Below the pieces are notes generated by a model. That model did no database searches, was not told where the DNA came from, and was given only the letters and a program-made list of their open reading frames with translations. The translations under genes and the position numbers were made by a program. From assembly GCA_020226215.1 (NCBI GenBank), contig CM035227.1:107119732-107183731 (forward strand): 64,000 nucleotides of DNA, read 5' to 3'. This document shows, in pieces, positions 37,700-48,785 of the stretch; position 1 is the stretch's first letter; the number at the start of each line of letters is the position of its first letter. The DNA is from Sindora glabra (taxonomy: Eukaryota > Streptophyta > Magnoliopsida > Fabales > Fabaceae).

Positions 37700-38830
37700 C
37701 CCAATTTGCCCATCAGGGCAATATTAGTTTGCTTGCTTTGCGGATCCCTAATCCTCCTTCATTTTTAGCTTTTGTGATGGTTTCCCTGTTCATTAAATGA
37801 AAACCCCGCTTATCTTCATAGGATCCCCATATGAACCTTCGAACTATTTGATCAATCCGATCATAAGTTCTATTAGGTAACAGAGCAGATTGCATAAAGA
37901 AGACGAGAATAACATTTAGGATTAACTTAGCAAGAGTGATTCTCCTTGCTAGATTCTACAATTTTCCTTTCTAAGTTGAGAGCTTGGATTCAATCTTTTG
38001 GACAATGAAATGAAAATGCATTCTATTGGGTCTTTTTCTATTAATAGGAATTCCTAGATATTTTCTAATATCCAAAATGAAAGGAATATTTCTAATTAAC
38101 TTAATGTCATTAACAATTTCTCTGGGAACACCCTTTGATATGATAGCTTTTGATTTTAACAAATTAATCTTTATTCCTGGAACTCTGCTAAATTCATGCA
38201 AAGAAACCATAATCACCCGAGCTTGATCTTTAGTACCTTTAGCAAATAATAAAATATCATCAGTAAATAGAAAATGTGAGATTGGAGGTCCACCTCTTGA
38301 AACAACTATGGGATCCCATTCTTTCCTTTCTACTTTTTTGTGAATTAGTAAAGAGAAAATCTCCATGAACAAAATGAATAAATAAGGAGTCAAAGGATCT
38401 CCTTGCCTGAGACCTTGTTTTGGAACAAAAAGCCTTAATTTTTCAACATTCCATAGAATGTTGAAAGGAGTTTCTAAAACATAACTAAGAATTAAATTCA
38501 TAATTTTGATTAGGAACCTAAACAAATGAAGGGTCCACTTAAGAAAATTTCAATGCATCCTATCGTATGCTTTTTTTAAATTAATCTTTAATATCATTCC
38601 ACCTTTTCTTGCGCCAGAATAGTATTATTAATAGTACTCCTATTTGGCACAAAGCTACTTTGAAAGGGGCTCACCAACTTGCAAAGAAGGGGTCTAATTT
38701 TATTAACCAGTACTTTAGTAATAATTTTATAGATCACATTACATAGGCTAATCGGTTTGAACTCTTTAATACTTTGGGGAGAAATAATTTTTGGAATATG
38801 AGTAATAAGAGCATCTCTCATCCTTAAGGG
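37700..38830 (-). pseudogene. LINE reverse transcriptase core remnant
   Basis: The minus strand gives HIPKIISPQSIKEFKPISLC (38800-38735), a diverged form of the conserved finger-palm text of plant LINE reverse transcriptases, then GLRQGDPLTPYLFILFMEIF (about 38411-38350), then FTDDILLF at 38267-38244, where FADD is usual. The frame 38525-37971 is open for 184 codons; a TAA and a shift separate it from the upstream part ending at 38594. The active-site Asp pair is kept. The thumb region with NRTYDRIDQIVRRFIWG lies at 37895-37713. It copied element RNA into DNA at the target site; no full enzyme is encoded now. Confidence 0.88.
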
Positions 38831-39489
38831 AATTCTCCTAGAGTTGAAAGCTTTCCCAACACAATTCTATAAAGTATCTCCAACCAAATCCCCATAGGAT
38901 TAAAAGAAAATTACTTGAAACCTATCAGGGCTAAGAGATTTGAAAGACCCCATAGCCATAATAGCATCATGAACTTCATTTTTGGTGACACCTTGCAATA
39001 AAATTTTTGCCTCTTCACTGTTTAACTTAGGGATAAAGTCTAGAATTAAAGGTGTCTTATTTGAACCTTTAGTAACATAAAATAGATTTTAAAAATATTA
39101 AAGAACATAGTCCTTTAACTAAGTTTGATTCACAGACCATGATCCATCTAGGAGCTTAAGACATTCTACTTTATTTCTTCTTCTTCAAACCAAGGTTGTT
39201 GCATGAAAGAATTTGGTGCATCTATCTCCCATAGTAAGACGTTTAAGCCTGAATTTTTGAAACCAGAACATTTCCTCCTAAACTAGAACATAATTGAACT
39301 CTTCCTTTAGCTCCATCTCCAAATTAGATAGAAAATAAGAAGATCTATTAGACAAGGCATGCTGAATCCCTTGTAAACGGGCTAGAATATGCTTTTTGTG
39401 ATGAAAAATATTTCCAAACACATTCCTATTGAAAGAGAGGTAAGCTTCTTAGACATTAGCTAATTTTCCCATCATATTAAAACTATTCA

Positions 39490-40300
39490 TCTCCCAACTT
39501 TAAGTTACAACAGTTTTAAAATCTTTATGAAATATCCAAGCAGTTTCAAAATGAAAAGGTTTATTTCTAGATATAGAAGAGAAACCCTTGCTTTGAAGAA
39601 GAATTGGATGGTAATCTAAATAAGTCAAAGGAAGATGAAAGATTGTTGCCTCTGGAAAAATGGATTTCCATTCAATAATAGTTAAAGCTCTATCTAATCT
39701 TTGAGAACAAACTATTCTATTATTAATTTTCCTATGCCAAGTAAATCTAGGCTTATTGAAGCCTAAATCAATAAACCCGTATGAAGCAATATTGTCCTTA
39801 AACAGACTCATTCTCCTAGTACATATGATGTTGCCTCTTTTTTTAGATTCATTAGCAATATCATTGAAATCTCCTATCACTACCCAAGGAACTGTATTAT
39901 TTTTAGCTAATTGTTTCATCTTAGACCACATCTCAACTCTTTGGGAAGATGCAGGACTTGCATAAACAGCACTACATATCCATTTTTGATTTTGAGTTTC
40001 CATTAGCATGGTTATTTGTTAACTGAAGGATCTAAGCAGAGAACAATGTATATTAATAGAAGAATTAAGAATTCAAATACTGCCTAAAAAGCCTTTGGGA
40101 TCCTAGATAGTTATTGGAGAAAACCCTTCCCTTTGCCACTAATTTTTCATATTTCTAAAAGAATTGTGAGTTTCTAACACAAAAACAAAATTCGGATGAT
40201 TAGTTTGAAGAACAGATCTTAGATGCCTCTTTGCTTCACCATTTCCAATCCCTTTAATATTCCAAAAAAGAATAGAAAAACATGGACTGAAATTCATTAT
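39490..40300 (-). pseudogene. LINE endonuclease (EEP family) remnant
   Basis: Upstream, near 40295-40190, the frame reads FWNIKGIGN and then FVFVLETH, the two N-terminal active-site blocks of L1-type endonucleases. A TAA interrupts it near 40145. The open part 40009-39500 contains VVIGDFNDIANESKKRG (GDFN active-site block) and RLDRALT, and ends with LDYHPILLQ in place of the usual SDHxPI block, so the catalytic Asp-His pair is altered to Asp-Tyr-His. The enzyme nicked target DNA to prime reverse transcription. Confidence 0.82.
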
Positions 40301-40337
40301 GAAGATAAAAAGACAAATTAGAATGTGTTAAGTCCTT

Positions 40338-40628
40338 CTAGGACTCATCACATTCATTTGAAACTCCATCCTCTAAGATATCATCTCTTGTTGTGGCATC
40401 AGGTCCTGGTCCAGTATCCATGTCCAAATCCTCTTCTCTTTGATTAGGGGGTCTTCCATTCAGCTTTGCCAAAAAACAATCCAGAGCAGGTTCTTCACTA
40501 ATTTGATCCATAGTGGGACAAGTTGTGATTCTAGTTTTTTGACATGAATTAGAATTAAGTTTTCTTATCCTTAATAAATCCATTCTAGTGCTAATATTTT
40601 GACTAGGCATCTTCCTTCTTGGAGCCAT
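40338..40628 (-). pseudogene. LINE ORF1 C-terminal part
   Basis: An open frame of 96 codons starts MAPRRKMPSQNIS, passes through a basic N-terminal half, and ends acidic (REEDLDMDTGPGPD, then DDILEDG). It sits between the zinc-knuckle region and the endonuclease, the usual place for the variable tail of plant LINE ORF1. No domain is recognised in it. Confidence 0.55.
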
Positions 40629-40899
40629 AATTGTTGTAGTTTTAAACTCAAAATTAAGGTTTCATGCTACATTTAATGATTCCCTTTCAACATCCTTCCC
40701 CTTTTCATTGCTCAGACTGTTGGAACTACTCCCACCATCATGCTTAGATTTTTTGATAAAAACTTGAGATGGTGATTTCAAAACTTTTCCATCTTGGTTT
40801 GGAGGCATTGTGTTTTCTTGAAACTTTTCTGTATTGGCATCTAAGTCTTAAAGGGCAGAGAAAGTATTCTATTTTTTCTATCTTTCTTGTCCACTTCTA

Positions 40900-41780
40900 G
40901 AGGTAACATTTTTATTTTTAACTATCCTCTCTATTTTTGCCTATAGCTATCCACTCTCTAAAAACTTTTAGATTGCTCTTCATATGATTGTTTTGAGTTT
41001 TTAAGGGGTCTTGCTCTTCAAATGCTTTGTTTCTTCCATCCATTCTCTTAGTTATTTCTATAATCACCACTATACAAAATTTTTCTATATGACCATATTC
41101 ACCATAATGAAAATAAAGTTTATGAAGTCCTTCATATTCCGCTTTAAGCCACTGTACATTTACCAATATCTATGGAACTAGTGGTTTGGTTAAATCCACT
41201 TCAACACACAGCTGAGCAAATTTTCCATGAGAAGCTTTAATAGTATTCTTGTCCATTTTAATAGGAGTTCCTATTGCAGTTGCAATGACTTTAAACACAT
41301 CAGCTCTATAGTATAACACATTTAAGTTCAGAATTCTAATCCACGCCAAAGTGGAGTTAACAACTTGAATGGTTAGAACAAAATTTGGAGTCTATCTTTG
41401 CATGATTAGATAATGATAAAAAATTAACCAAGGACCTTCTCTTAACACAAATTCCAAATCCACCTCATTGGAAAATTTAATAAGAAAGAAATCATGTTCT
41501 AAGTCAATAATCTCCATCTGACCCTGTATCTTCCACATTTGATCTAGTTTTCTTTCAAGTACTTGATACCCAATTGTTCTGCCTAACACTTTAACAATCA
41601 ACAAATGTCTCCAAGGTTTACAAGGTTGCTTAATCACTGAATTATCTAATTAAATCTTAGTAAGCAAGGATTACCTTGATAATATTCAATATGAGCCATA
41701 CCACTTTCAATCAAATCCTCTAATTCATCATCAACTTGTGAATCTTTTTTGCCTGATAGGTTTTTTTTTGAAAGAGACAT
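40900..41780 (-). pseudogene. LINE ORF1 remnant: DUF4283-like domain and lost zinc knuckle
   Basis: A start codon at 41780 opens a 44-codon frame (MSLSKKNLSGKK, then DELEDLIESGMA) that stops near 41646. The next frame (41637-41392) gives LLIVKVLGRTIGYQVLERKL and DHDF/EHDFFLIKFSN-type text, typical of DUF4283 in plant LINE ORF1 nucleic-acid-binding proteins. Further on, 41166-40918 reads KLYFHYGEYGHIEKFC; in intact proteins this is CxxCGxxGHxxxxC, so two of the three zinc-binding Cys are replaced by Phe and Tyr. The protein would bind element RNA. It is broken by stops near 41390 and 41170. Confidence 0.75.
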
Positions 41781-41950
41781 GCTTTGAGAAGAACAAACCC
41801 TCTTCTAAGTCTTGCGATTGCATTATTTGATTTCTAGGGTCAAGAGGTTTTGATCTTTGATTCTAAAAGGAGAAAGCATTAGGCATGATTTGAAGGGGTT
41901 AGGGCTCGAGAGCCCTAAGTAAGGACGCAGTGCAAGAGAACTGTAGCCCT

Positions 41951-42720
41951 AGCAGAGCAAATTTAGCAAGGATTTATAGTATATCAAAATTATTATTTTG
42001 ATTATTCTGTTATTGATTATGAGAGTATTTGATCAAAAGTTTTTTAGTTAACATTTAGTTGATTTGATAATATTTAACTGTTTGATCAAGTTAATTAGTT
42101 AATTTAATTATTTGGTAAATAACTTATTAAATTAGTTGATTGACTCTCAATCAACTAATTTAAAAAAACTGGTAAACCTAACATTTTCAATTAGTTTATT
42201 GATAATAAACTTATAAAATTATAAAGTTATCCTTAAATAATATACCTTTTTTCATTTATATCCTTACTAAATAAAAATCAAATGAATTTATTAAATAATA
42301 ATAATTATTTTTTATAAAGAATTTATAAAATATAATAATTTATTTTTTAAGAAATATAATAACTTGAGAAATGTAATAAATCTTTAATTATATTTTAGAT
42401 TTATCATATTTTTAAGTATGAATAAAAAAATTATTGAAAATAAATTATTATATTTCTTAAAATAAATTATTACATTTCTTAAAAATAAACCATATGATAA
42501 ATTTAAAATATTATTAAAGTAAAAAATATTTAAATAAATTATAAGATATACATGTGTCCCTATATGTCATTTTGCATATAAATAATTAATAGAAAATAAT
42601 TAATTTTATCAAATATGTTCATTTAAACAGTTAATATTATCAGTTAATTAAATTAATTAATATAATTAACTATTAATTAATAACTAAATGAACCAATTAA
42701 TTACCAAACAGACCTATCTT
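41951..42720. repeat. Probable MITE, hAT-like
   Basis: The right end, read on the minus strand, starts GGTCTGTTTGGTAATTAATT and continues TTCATTTAGTTATTAATTAA. The left side near 42025-42125 has similar text on the plus strand (TAGTTAACATTTAGTTGATT and ATAATATTTAACTGTTTGAT). The interior is extremely AT-rich and non-coding. The left border may abut the LINE's 5' end. The assignment is tentative. Confidence 0.45.
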
Positions 42721-42995
42721 TCACCAAACGTACAGAATCATTGGCCAAAGATTTCTTTCCAAATAGCCCTTTTATTCTCTGTGTCACTGAACTTCTTTCC
42801 CGCCCCATATTTTATGGGAAGAAAAGAAGATAAGTTAAAACATTGTATATTAATGATTTTGCACGTGCATTTGCTGCTCTGCTTTTGCTTATGGACTGCT
42901 GCCAATATTTATGATTTTGGAAACGCTCACATGGATTTCATTCATGGCGTAAATTAATTCAACAAGCAGCATCTTATCTTATTCCAATTCTATTG

Positions 42996-43145
42996 TAAAA
43001 AATTTATAGTAGATTATTAATATATCATTAAATTTAGTTGTTAATATATCATTATGTAATATACAAAATTTAATTTTAAAAATTGATCTATAATTAAATT
43101 TAATAATATATTAGTATCTCGTTATATCAATAATATAGTAAAGTC
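42996..43145 (+). repeat. Dispersed AT-rich repeat, family 2
   Basis: Contains TTTATAGTAGATTATTAATA, ATTAAATTTAGTTGTTAATA and AAATTTAATTTTAAAAATTG. Confidence 0.55.
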
Positions 43146-43643
43146 TTTCTCATTTTATTGGCTAACTTCTGTATTTCTAATGTGTTGAAGTTTGTTACTA
43201 TTTTAGTATACATGAATATGTATATGAAGGAAGAGATTCTAATATACTTCGTAAATAATTAAAAATACTTATTTTACTAAGAGAATTTTTTTTTAAAATA
43301 TGCAAATATTTTATTTTTGAGAAAATTCAAAGACATACGAGATAAAAAAATTATAATATATATATTTAATGATTTAATCAACTTTTATAATTAAAAATAA
43401 TTTTTTATAATGTATATTAAAATTTTCTAGAAGTCTTTTTAGATTATTGTGAACGATGTCACTTCATTAAAATCAGTTAAAAAATTCAATCCCTCGTAGT
43501 AAAATTAATTAGTAGTCTATACGAGGAATGATGTAAGCCACTACTAATGTCATGCTTTTTTACATTGAAAGTCTTTACTAGATCACACATGATAAAATGA
43601 ATTGTTCTGATCTTATTACAACATTAGTTCAATAATACTATAT

Positions 43644-43755
43644 ATTCGAAATTAAATTTTAAATATAAATTAACTATTATTATTAAATATATGACAATAA
43701 GTTAATTTGTAAAATTTATTTTAATAAATATAAAAAATTTAAATTCAACATAAGG
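43644..43755 (+). repeat. Dispersed AT-rich repeat, family 1
   Basis: Contains GAAATTAAATTTTAAATATA and AATTTATTTTAATAAATATA. Confidence 0.65.
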
Positions 43756-44048
43756 TTCCTTTTTTTTTTAATCTCTATACCATTTTCGATGTTAGTTTGT
43801 TAGAGACAATACATATATGTACATGGACTGGATCACACGGATTGGATTGCATAAGACAAATTTTGCTTTCCCTGCTTATTTTCTTCCAAATTCTTTATGC
43901 CATTTTTATTTGTGAAAGCTCACAATATTTTTAAACAAACTAAGTCCATTTATGTCATGTGTATAATTGTAAAAGAAAATTTGTGAAGAATGGCAATAAG
44001 CACTACATAATCAACAAAGATATCATCTTTTTTCTTCCTTGAATTTCA

Positions 44049-44054
44049 TTTATT
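44049..44054 (-). promoter_or_regulatory. Poly(A) signal of the SWEET gene
   Basis: AATAAA on the minus strand, 230 bases beyond the stop codon. This is a typical plant near-upstream element; others may be used. Confidence 0.45.
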
Positions 44055-44283
44055 GTGATAAAAAGGTCATGCATCAGAAACCTTTTTCTATATAAACATA
44101 AACTAAGCGGCAAAACCAGAAATTTAATGATATGGGCTGCCTACATCTATGGAAGCACCAGCTGCTATGACCTTAAGAGATTTTTTTCTAAAATAAGAAC
44201 ATGTGAAGACCAGAATCTGGGTCGACCATTGCTTCATCAAAATTCAATGAATGTCGTTGATTTGTTCATGAGTTGCCATTGCT

Positions 44284-46831
44284 TTACTTTTCATCATTCT
44301 TTTCCAAGTCCCCCATTTCCAACTCCATCTTCTCCTTTTCCAACTCCTCCCCTTTCTCTAAGTCAACCTCTTCCAAAGTCACCTCGTTCTCTGTGTCACC
44401 CTTTTCTAGGTCTTCCTGATTTGGCTCCTTTGCAACTCTCTTTTTCCGGTACTTGCAGTGTAGGACTAGTTGTAAGATGGCTAAGGGGGTTCCAACCAAA
44501 CTTGGTCCCTGTCGAAAGTTGGAGAAACACAAAGTTAATTGGGTGAATTCTATGCTACCCTACAAGATTGTGAAATCTGGATGATATAGCAGTTCAGAAA
44601 TTATTAGATTAACATTATATAATTATATTCATTAAAAACTGAACTGTTGTGCTAGAATAATTTTAATCTTTCTGAACTTGCCATACTAGCCCAGATTTTG
44701 AAACCTAGTGTAGCAAACAACAGATAATTTGCCCAAAGTTTTCATGAACTTCATGAAATCAGAAAATTGAACCAGAAAAAAATGATACATACCATAACGA
44801 ATATGTCACGGTTCAAAAGTCCATAAGTGAGCCAGAGGACACTGGCAAGGAATGTGCACAAAGACAATGGTAATGGCATGAATTCCACACTCTTGGTTTT
44901 GATGACTTTCTTCTGCAATAGTAATGAAAACCCAAAAAGATCATGTTATAAGAACTCAAGACAAAACAACTTTTGTACGTTAAGGTGTTCCGATCTTTGA
45001 AAAATCTCATGTTCCCTACTTTTTCCAAATGGTTTTATACTACTTTTATTCACACAAAACAACCTTGGTATTGGTTGTGGGCTCTTTCTTGTCTTTTTAA
45101 TCAAGAGTCCAATTTAATTTGTTACGTAGAATATCAAATTTTCTAAGAATTTTCTTTTTGAAGTTTTGTGGAAAACTATATGAATTTTGTGAAAATATTT
45201 CATAATTTTTGTATTTCTTCTCCCTAAAAGCGACTTTTTTTATCCAAATTTAAGTATAAGAAGTATACAAAAATAAAAATAAAAATATTTTCAATGACAT
45301 CTTATTGCAAAAGTTCTTCATACCATTATTTATGATTTAAAAAAAGTTCAAAACACTCTCCTGCATTTTAACATTTAACAATACTGTATACACTGAAACT
45401 AAGATCTAAAATTAAACCTTGAATGTAAATTAAAGATTCTTTTTTAAATATAAAATAGCGAGATGAATTTGTAAAAAAGGATTCAAAATTCAATTTTAAA
45501 CTTTATTATATATATATTTTAAAACTTTTTTTTTTGAGAAACTACAAGAGAAGTTTTCTTTTGTTTCTTTTTCATTAAAAATTTCAAGACATGGATGCAT
45601 ACAATTTTTTGCCCAGACGAACTTCTCTGTTTTCCCCGTTTTGGCTGTGCTTGTCTCTGTTTATGGTTTTTAGGTAGATAAAGAAGAAGGCAAGGCAACT
45701 TACCATTTCTATGAGAGGAGATCCGTACATTGTGACAGCAACCACAAGGCCTACGCTGCCGACGAGTAGCTTTCGGCGACGATGATCATCGAATGCGAAA
45801 ACCGAGACCGCAGCAGTCACGCAGAATAACAACATAACCGGAATCGCTGTCAGGGTCACCCTCACCTGTTTTTTTCACTTGTTAGTTTTATGAAACCAAA
45901 TGTCATTCAAATTCCAAGAAAACTAAGAGAAACATCATTTTGATTTTCAGAAGACATAATTTTGATACATGCAGTTGAAGGAGAGAAAAGTGTTCTGATC
46001 AGTTTGATAACTCAAAAAAAAACTAAGCCTTTGATGTTAATCCCTTTACATTAGCAGGAAACTTGAAATGACAACAATTTTCTTGCTTATCATGTCCAAA
46101 CCTCCATTTTAGTAACTTATGCAAGGAAAATGCCGGGTTTTTATTAACATTTGCAGCCGTATTTACGGAAAGATGTTTTTATTCGGAGCTTAACATGCTT
46201 AGAGTATGAAGAAAACTTCAATCGAAAAAACACTTTCTCCGATTAAAAATCTTACCTTTTTCTTTGGGGAGGCATACCAGAAGTAAATAAGAACATAGGA
46301 CAACTCGAGGAGAATCCCAACACCATTAACAGAGACCAGAGGTAAATTCTCCCACTTGTAGCTGACAATAGGCATTCCATACCAAGTGAAGAGAAGACAG
46401 TTCAGCAGTCCTATGATGTAAGGAACACATGAAAACTCCTCTGTGCTTTTTTTCCTTATCACCCTCTTGAAGGTGACACTGCAAAAATCAAATTCCAAGA
46501 CAAAACCAAAAACCAGTTCAATATACTGTTTCATATTCTCCAAAAAAGAGAGAAAGTGAAGTTAGCATTTGGCAACTATGGAGAAAAACTTGTGGGCTAT
46601 GATAACATACGTTGGAGCTGCATAAAGTGATACTGAGGCAGCATTTCCTGCAAGAAACACATAAACCCAAGTGGGTCATATAATCTTTTTCTCTTGCTTT
46701 TTGGCCTTTTGGCTCCCATTAAGAAAGCAATGCTCAATAATGCTAAAGTGCTAAGATATGAAAGAAGGAACTATGAAGAGGAAGAAGGAAATACCAAGAA
46801 CTGCGACGGCCATACGAAGTGTCTGTGCCAT
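44284..46831 (-). CDS. SWEET3: Bidirectional sugar transporter, SWEET3-like
   Basis: Six coding exons on the minus strand, all with GT-AG introns: 46831-46795, 46647-46611, 46478-46256, 45865-45704, 44912-44793 and 44508-44284 (TAA stop). They join in phase to 267 residues. SWEETs are seven-helix facilitators with two MtN3/saliva triple-helix bundles, moving sugars down their gradient across the plasma or vacuolar membrane. Bundle 1 spans about residues 7-95 (TLRMAVAVLGNAASVSLYAA, KKSTEEFSCVPYI, WENLPLVSVNGVG) and bundle 2 about 130-215 (VGSVGLVVAVTMYGSPL, KSVEFMPLPLSLCTFLASV). The Pro tetrad P24, P44, P149 and P166, the pocket Asn N76 and Trp W180 are present. The Asn that pairs with N76 in family members (PN near TM7) is Ser196. 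The C-terminal tail after residue 218 is acidic with three DLEK repeats. The intron layout (37, 37, then 162 and 120 base exons) is typical of the family. Clade I, SWEET3 type, is by resemblance; the substrate is not known. Confidence 0.93.
45402..45505 (+). repeat. Dispersed AT-rich repeat, family 1, inside a SWEET intron
   Basis: It lies within the fourth intron (44913-45703) and contains AAAATTAAACCTTGAATGTA and GATTCAAAATTCAATTTTAA. It is antisense to the gene. Confidence 0.55.
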
Positions 46832-46921
46832 CTTTTTGGTTTTTTTGAGTTTCTTGTGAGAATGACGGAGGGAAGAAGAGATAGAAGAAACAAGGCTGCC
46901 AGGAAGAGCAATAAGGCTGAC

Positions 46922-46929
46922 TATTTATA
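46922..46929 (-). promoter_or_regulatory. TATA box of the SWEET gene
   Basis: TATAAATA on the minus strand, 91 bases upstream of the start codon. Transcription would start about 30 bases downstream, near 46890, giving a purine-rich leader of about 60 bases. Confidence 0.7.
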
Positions 46930-46939
46930 GTAGACTAAA

Positions 46940-48330
46940 GAGAATTGTTTCCGCGTCATAGGTGATCTTACAAATATTATAGCTGGAAAAACTGAAAAAA
47001 AAGAAAAAAGAAAAAAGAGGAGAACGCGGAAAATTGGAAAGATGGTGAGAAAGTGGCGTCTACATCTTCAGTAAACTTGTTGTGGATGCAAAATTTCGTT
47101 CAACTTGATAAGCTTTTCTCTTAACTTGCACTGTACAGCAAGGTTTTTTCCTCTAGAATAACTTTACATTTTATTCTTATTTTTACCCTCTCTAAGACTC
47201 TCGCTCACTCAACCGCGTAAGTTTATGGGACCCTATACTTATGTGGCAGAATTAAAATTTGAAAAATAAGAGTGTTATTAATTAATTTTCCACCGAGTAA
47301 GAGAAATGATTAATACGCAAAAGCAGCAACATTTCTTTGCAAATAGTTTTAATTTTTTTAATTATATAAATGATAATTTATTTAATATATATAATTAACG
47401 ATTTAAACTTATGATATAAAAAATAAGATTTAAAAAATAATATTAAATATCAATGCATCATTAAAGGTACCAATATTTAATTTAATTATAATTTTAATCT
47501 TTTTTAATATACAAATTAATTATATTCAATTTTTTAAGTAAAATATTTTATTTTGATGTCTCTTATAAACAAATTGAATTGTTTTTGAACAATATTAGTA
47601 ATTTTAATTAAATTAAAGAGTAAAAATTTTAATTAGTAAATAGAACTCCAACGGAGTTTCAAAATAGTGATGCCGGGAGAAAAATTAATCCGTTAAAAAT
47701 TGCCAGTAGTCAAATCATAGCATTTTATCACTTTAAATGGATCGTGTATGTGCACTTTTTTTTCAATAGAATAAGATGGATTTTACTAATATTTTTTGTA
47801 ATGCTCTGTGAACTCGAAAATTTATTGAAGATCTATGCGTTAAATACGATTTTGTACTTTGAATTTAGCAGAGTTAAATTGAATCTTTTTTTTTTTTCAA
47901 TTTGCATATTCAGAAGAATAAAATATGATGTTTTATTTAAAGAAAATCAAATACAATCAAATTGTTAATTTGAGGAATAAAATTATAATTAATCCAATAT
48001 CTAATCGCCGGGACTCATTCTTTGCACCATCAACATATTTTGTCATATGATGCGAGCGGAATGTAAGAGGGAAGTGAGCAGAAGTATCATTATTACTGAG
48101 GAGAAATTTCGTGTATCATATATTTTCCTTGTTGTTGAAAGAAATTTTGATATATTATTAATGTAGTAATATCCTAGTATATTATTAAATATTATTAAAT
48201 TTAATTATATATTAAATTTATTTTTTAAATTAAAATTTATATATTATATAATAATATATTAATAATTTAATTTGACAATATATTTGTAGATGGCTAACTT
48301 CAAAATTCATTCCTTGTTGGAAAAAACTAA
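46940..48330. other. SWEET upstream region and intergenic DNA
   Basis: AT-rich. The first few hundred bases upstream of the TATA box should hold the promoter; I see no clear regulatory box apart from A-rich runs at 46990-47020. A family 2 repeat lies near 48138-48295. The open frame 47744-47968 shows no motif. Confidence 0.45.
48138..48295 (+). repeat. Dispersed AT-rich repeat, family 2
   Basis: Contains TTGATATATTATTAATGTAG, TAGTATATTATTAAATATTA and AAATTTATTTTTTAAATTAA. Confidence 0.5.
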
Positions 48331-48357
48331 GATGCACCACTGATAAGGTGGTGCATC
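48331..48357. repeat. Perfect 10-base inverted repeat
   Basis: GATGCACCAC, a 7-base loop TGATAAG, then GTGGTGCATC. It is followed at once by CATGCACCATG, so the GCACCA motif recurs a third time. Confidence 0.9.
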
Positions 48358-48549
48358 CATGCACCATGAAATCAATTGATATGATTTACTAGCCTCTTTA
48401 AGGGGGAGGTGGGTAAAGGAACGCAATAGTCAAAGAGAAATTTTACACAATAATCCTAGGAAAAATATGAAATTTTAATTATATCCTTAGGCCGGATTCG
48501 ATTCTAGCCCAATCAAAATTGGAAAGAGAAGGGGAAAGATGCAATGTAA

Positions 48550-48785
48550 GGTAGGGTTTTGGGTGATGGCCAACCAGCAAAGGTGGAAGAGAAGGAAGAA
48601 AGAATTGAATGGGACGAGCAAGCAATGTCCAAAGGTGCAATTGGGAATGAATTGTGGATGTCGTTATTTTCTGATCTAGCAGTTGCCTATTCTAAATCTC
48701 CTCTAGTCATTCCTCCCTTTGGCATTGAGTGGGTTTGGTTTTGTGACACATTGAACCTAATAAGTTCTATTTTCATCCTTGGTAA
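48550..48785 (+). pseudogene. Fragment resembling GRDP (DUF1399) protein
   Basis: An open frame from 48559 reads MGDGQPAKVEEKEERIEWDE, then SDLAVAYSKSPLVIPPFG and IEWVWFCDTLNL. Plant glycine-rich domain proteins (GRDP1/2) have a DUF1399 block of the form SPLVVPLDCEWIWHCHRLNP; the spacing of LV-P, EW-W-C and LN agrees. The two His of the HCH motif are replaced (FCD), and homology ends after LN, so only a small part of a gene is present. It may be a captured exon or the remains of a larger decayed gene. Composition is higher in GC than the flanks. The resemblance is short and should be treated as a lead. Confidence 0.4.

Larger units (their letters stand above)
36110..41950 (-). mobile_element. 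Decayed L1-type LINE retrotransposon
   Basis: Read on the minus strand, the expected order of a plant L1 element is intact. It runs from ORF1 with a DUF4283-like domain and zinc knuckle (41780-40900), through an acidic linker, endonuclease (40300-39490), reverse transcriptase (about 39300-37700) and zf-RVT region (37252-37013), to RNase H (36790-36250) and a short 3' UTR. No LTRs flank it. Every domain is interrupted by stops or shifts, but length is nearly complete (about 5.8 kb), so the insertion was full or almost full length. The 3' tail and target-site duplication are not clear. The borders are estimates. Confidence 0.85.
42721..44048. other. Intergenic, downstream of the SWEET gene
   Basis: A family 2 dispersed repeat lies near 42996-43145 and a family 1 copy at 43644. 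The open frame 42688-42957 has no recognisable domain. Confidence 0.5.

Noticed and set aside
44055..44546. A 163-codon plus-strand frame with a Pro/Ser-rich part.
   Set aside because: It is antisense to the last SWEET exon; its low-complexity part is the reverse reading of the acidic DLEK tail.
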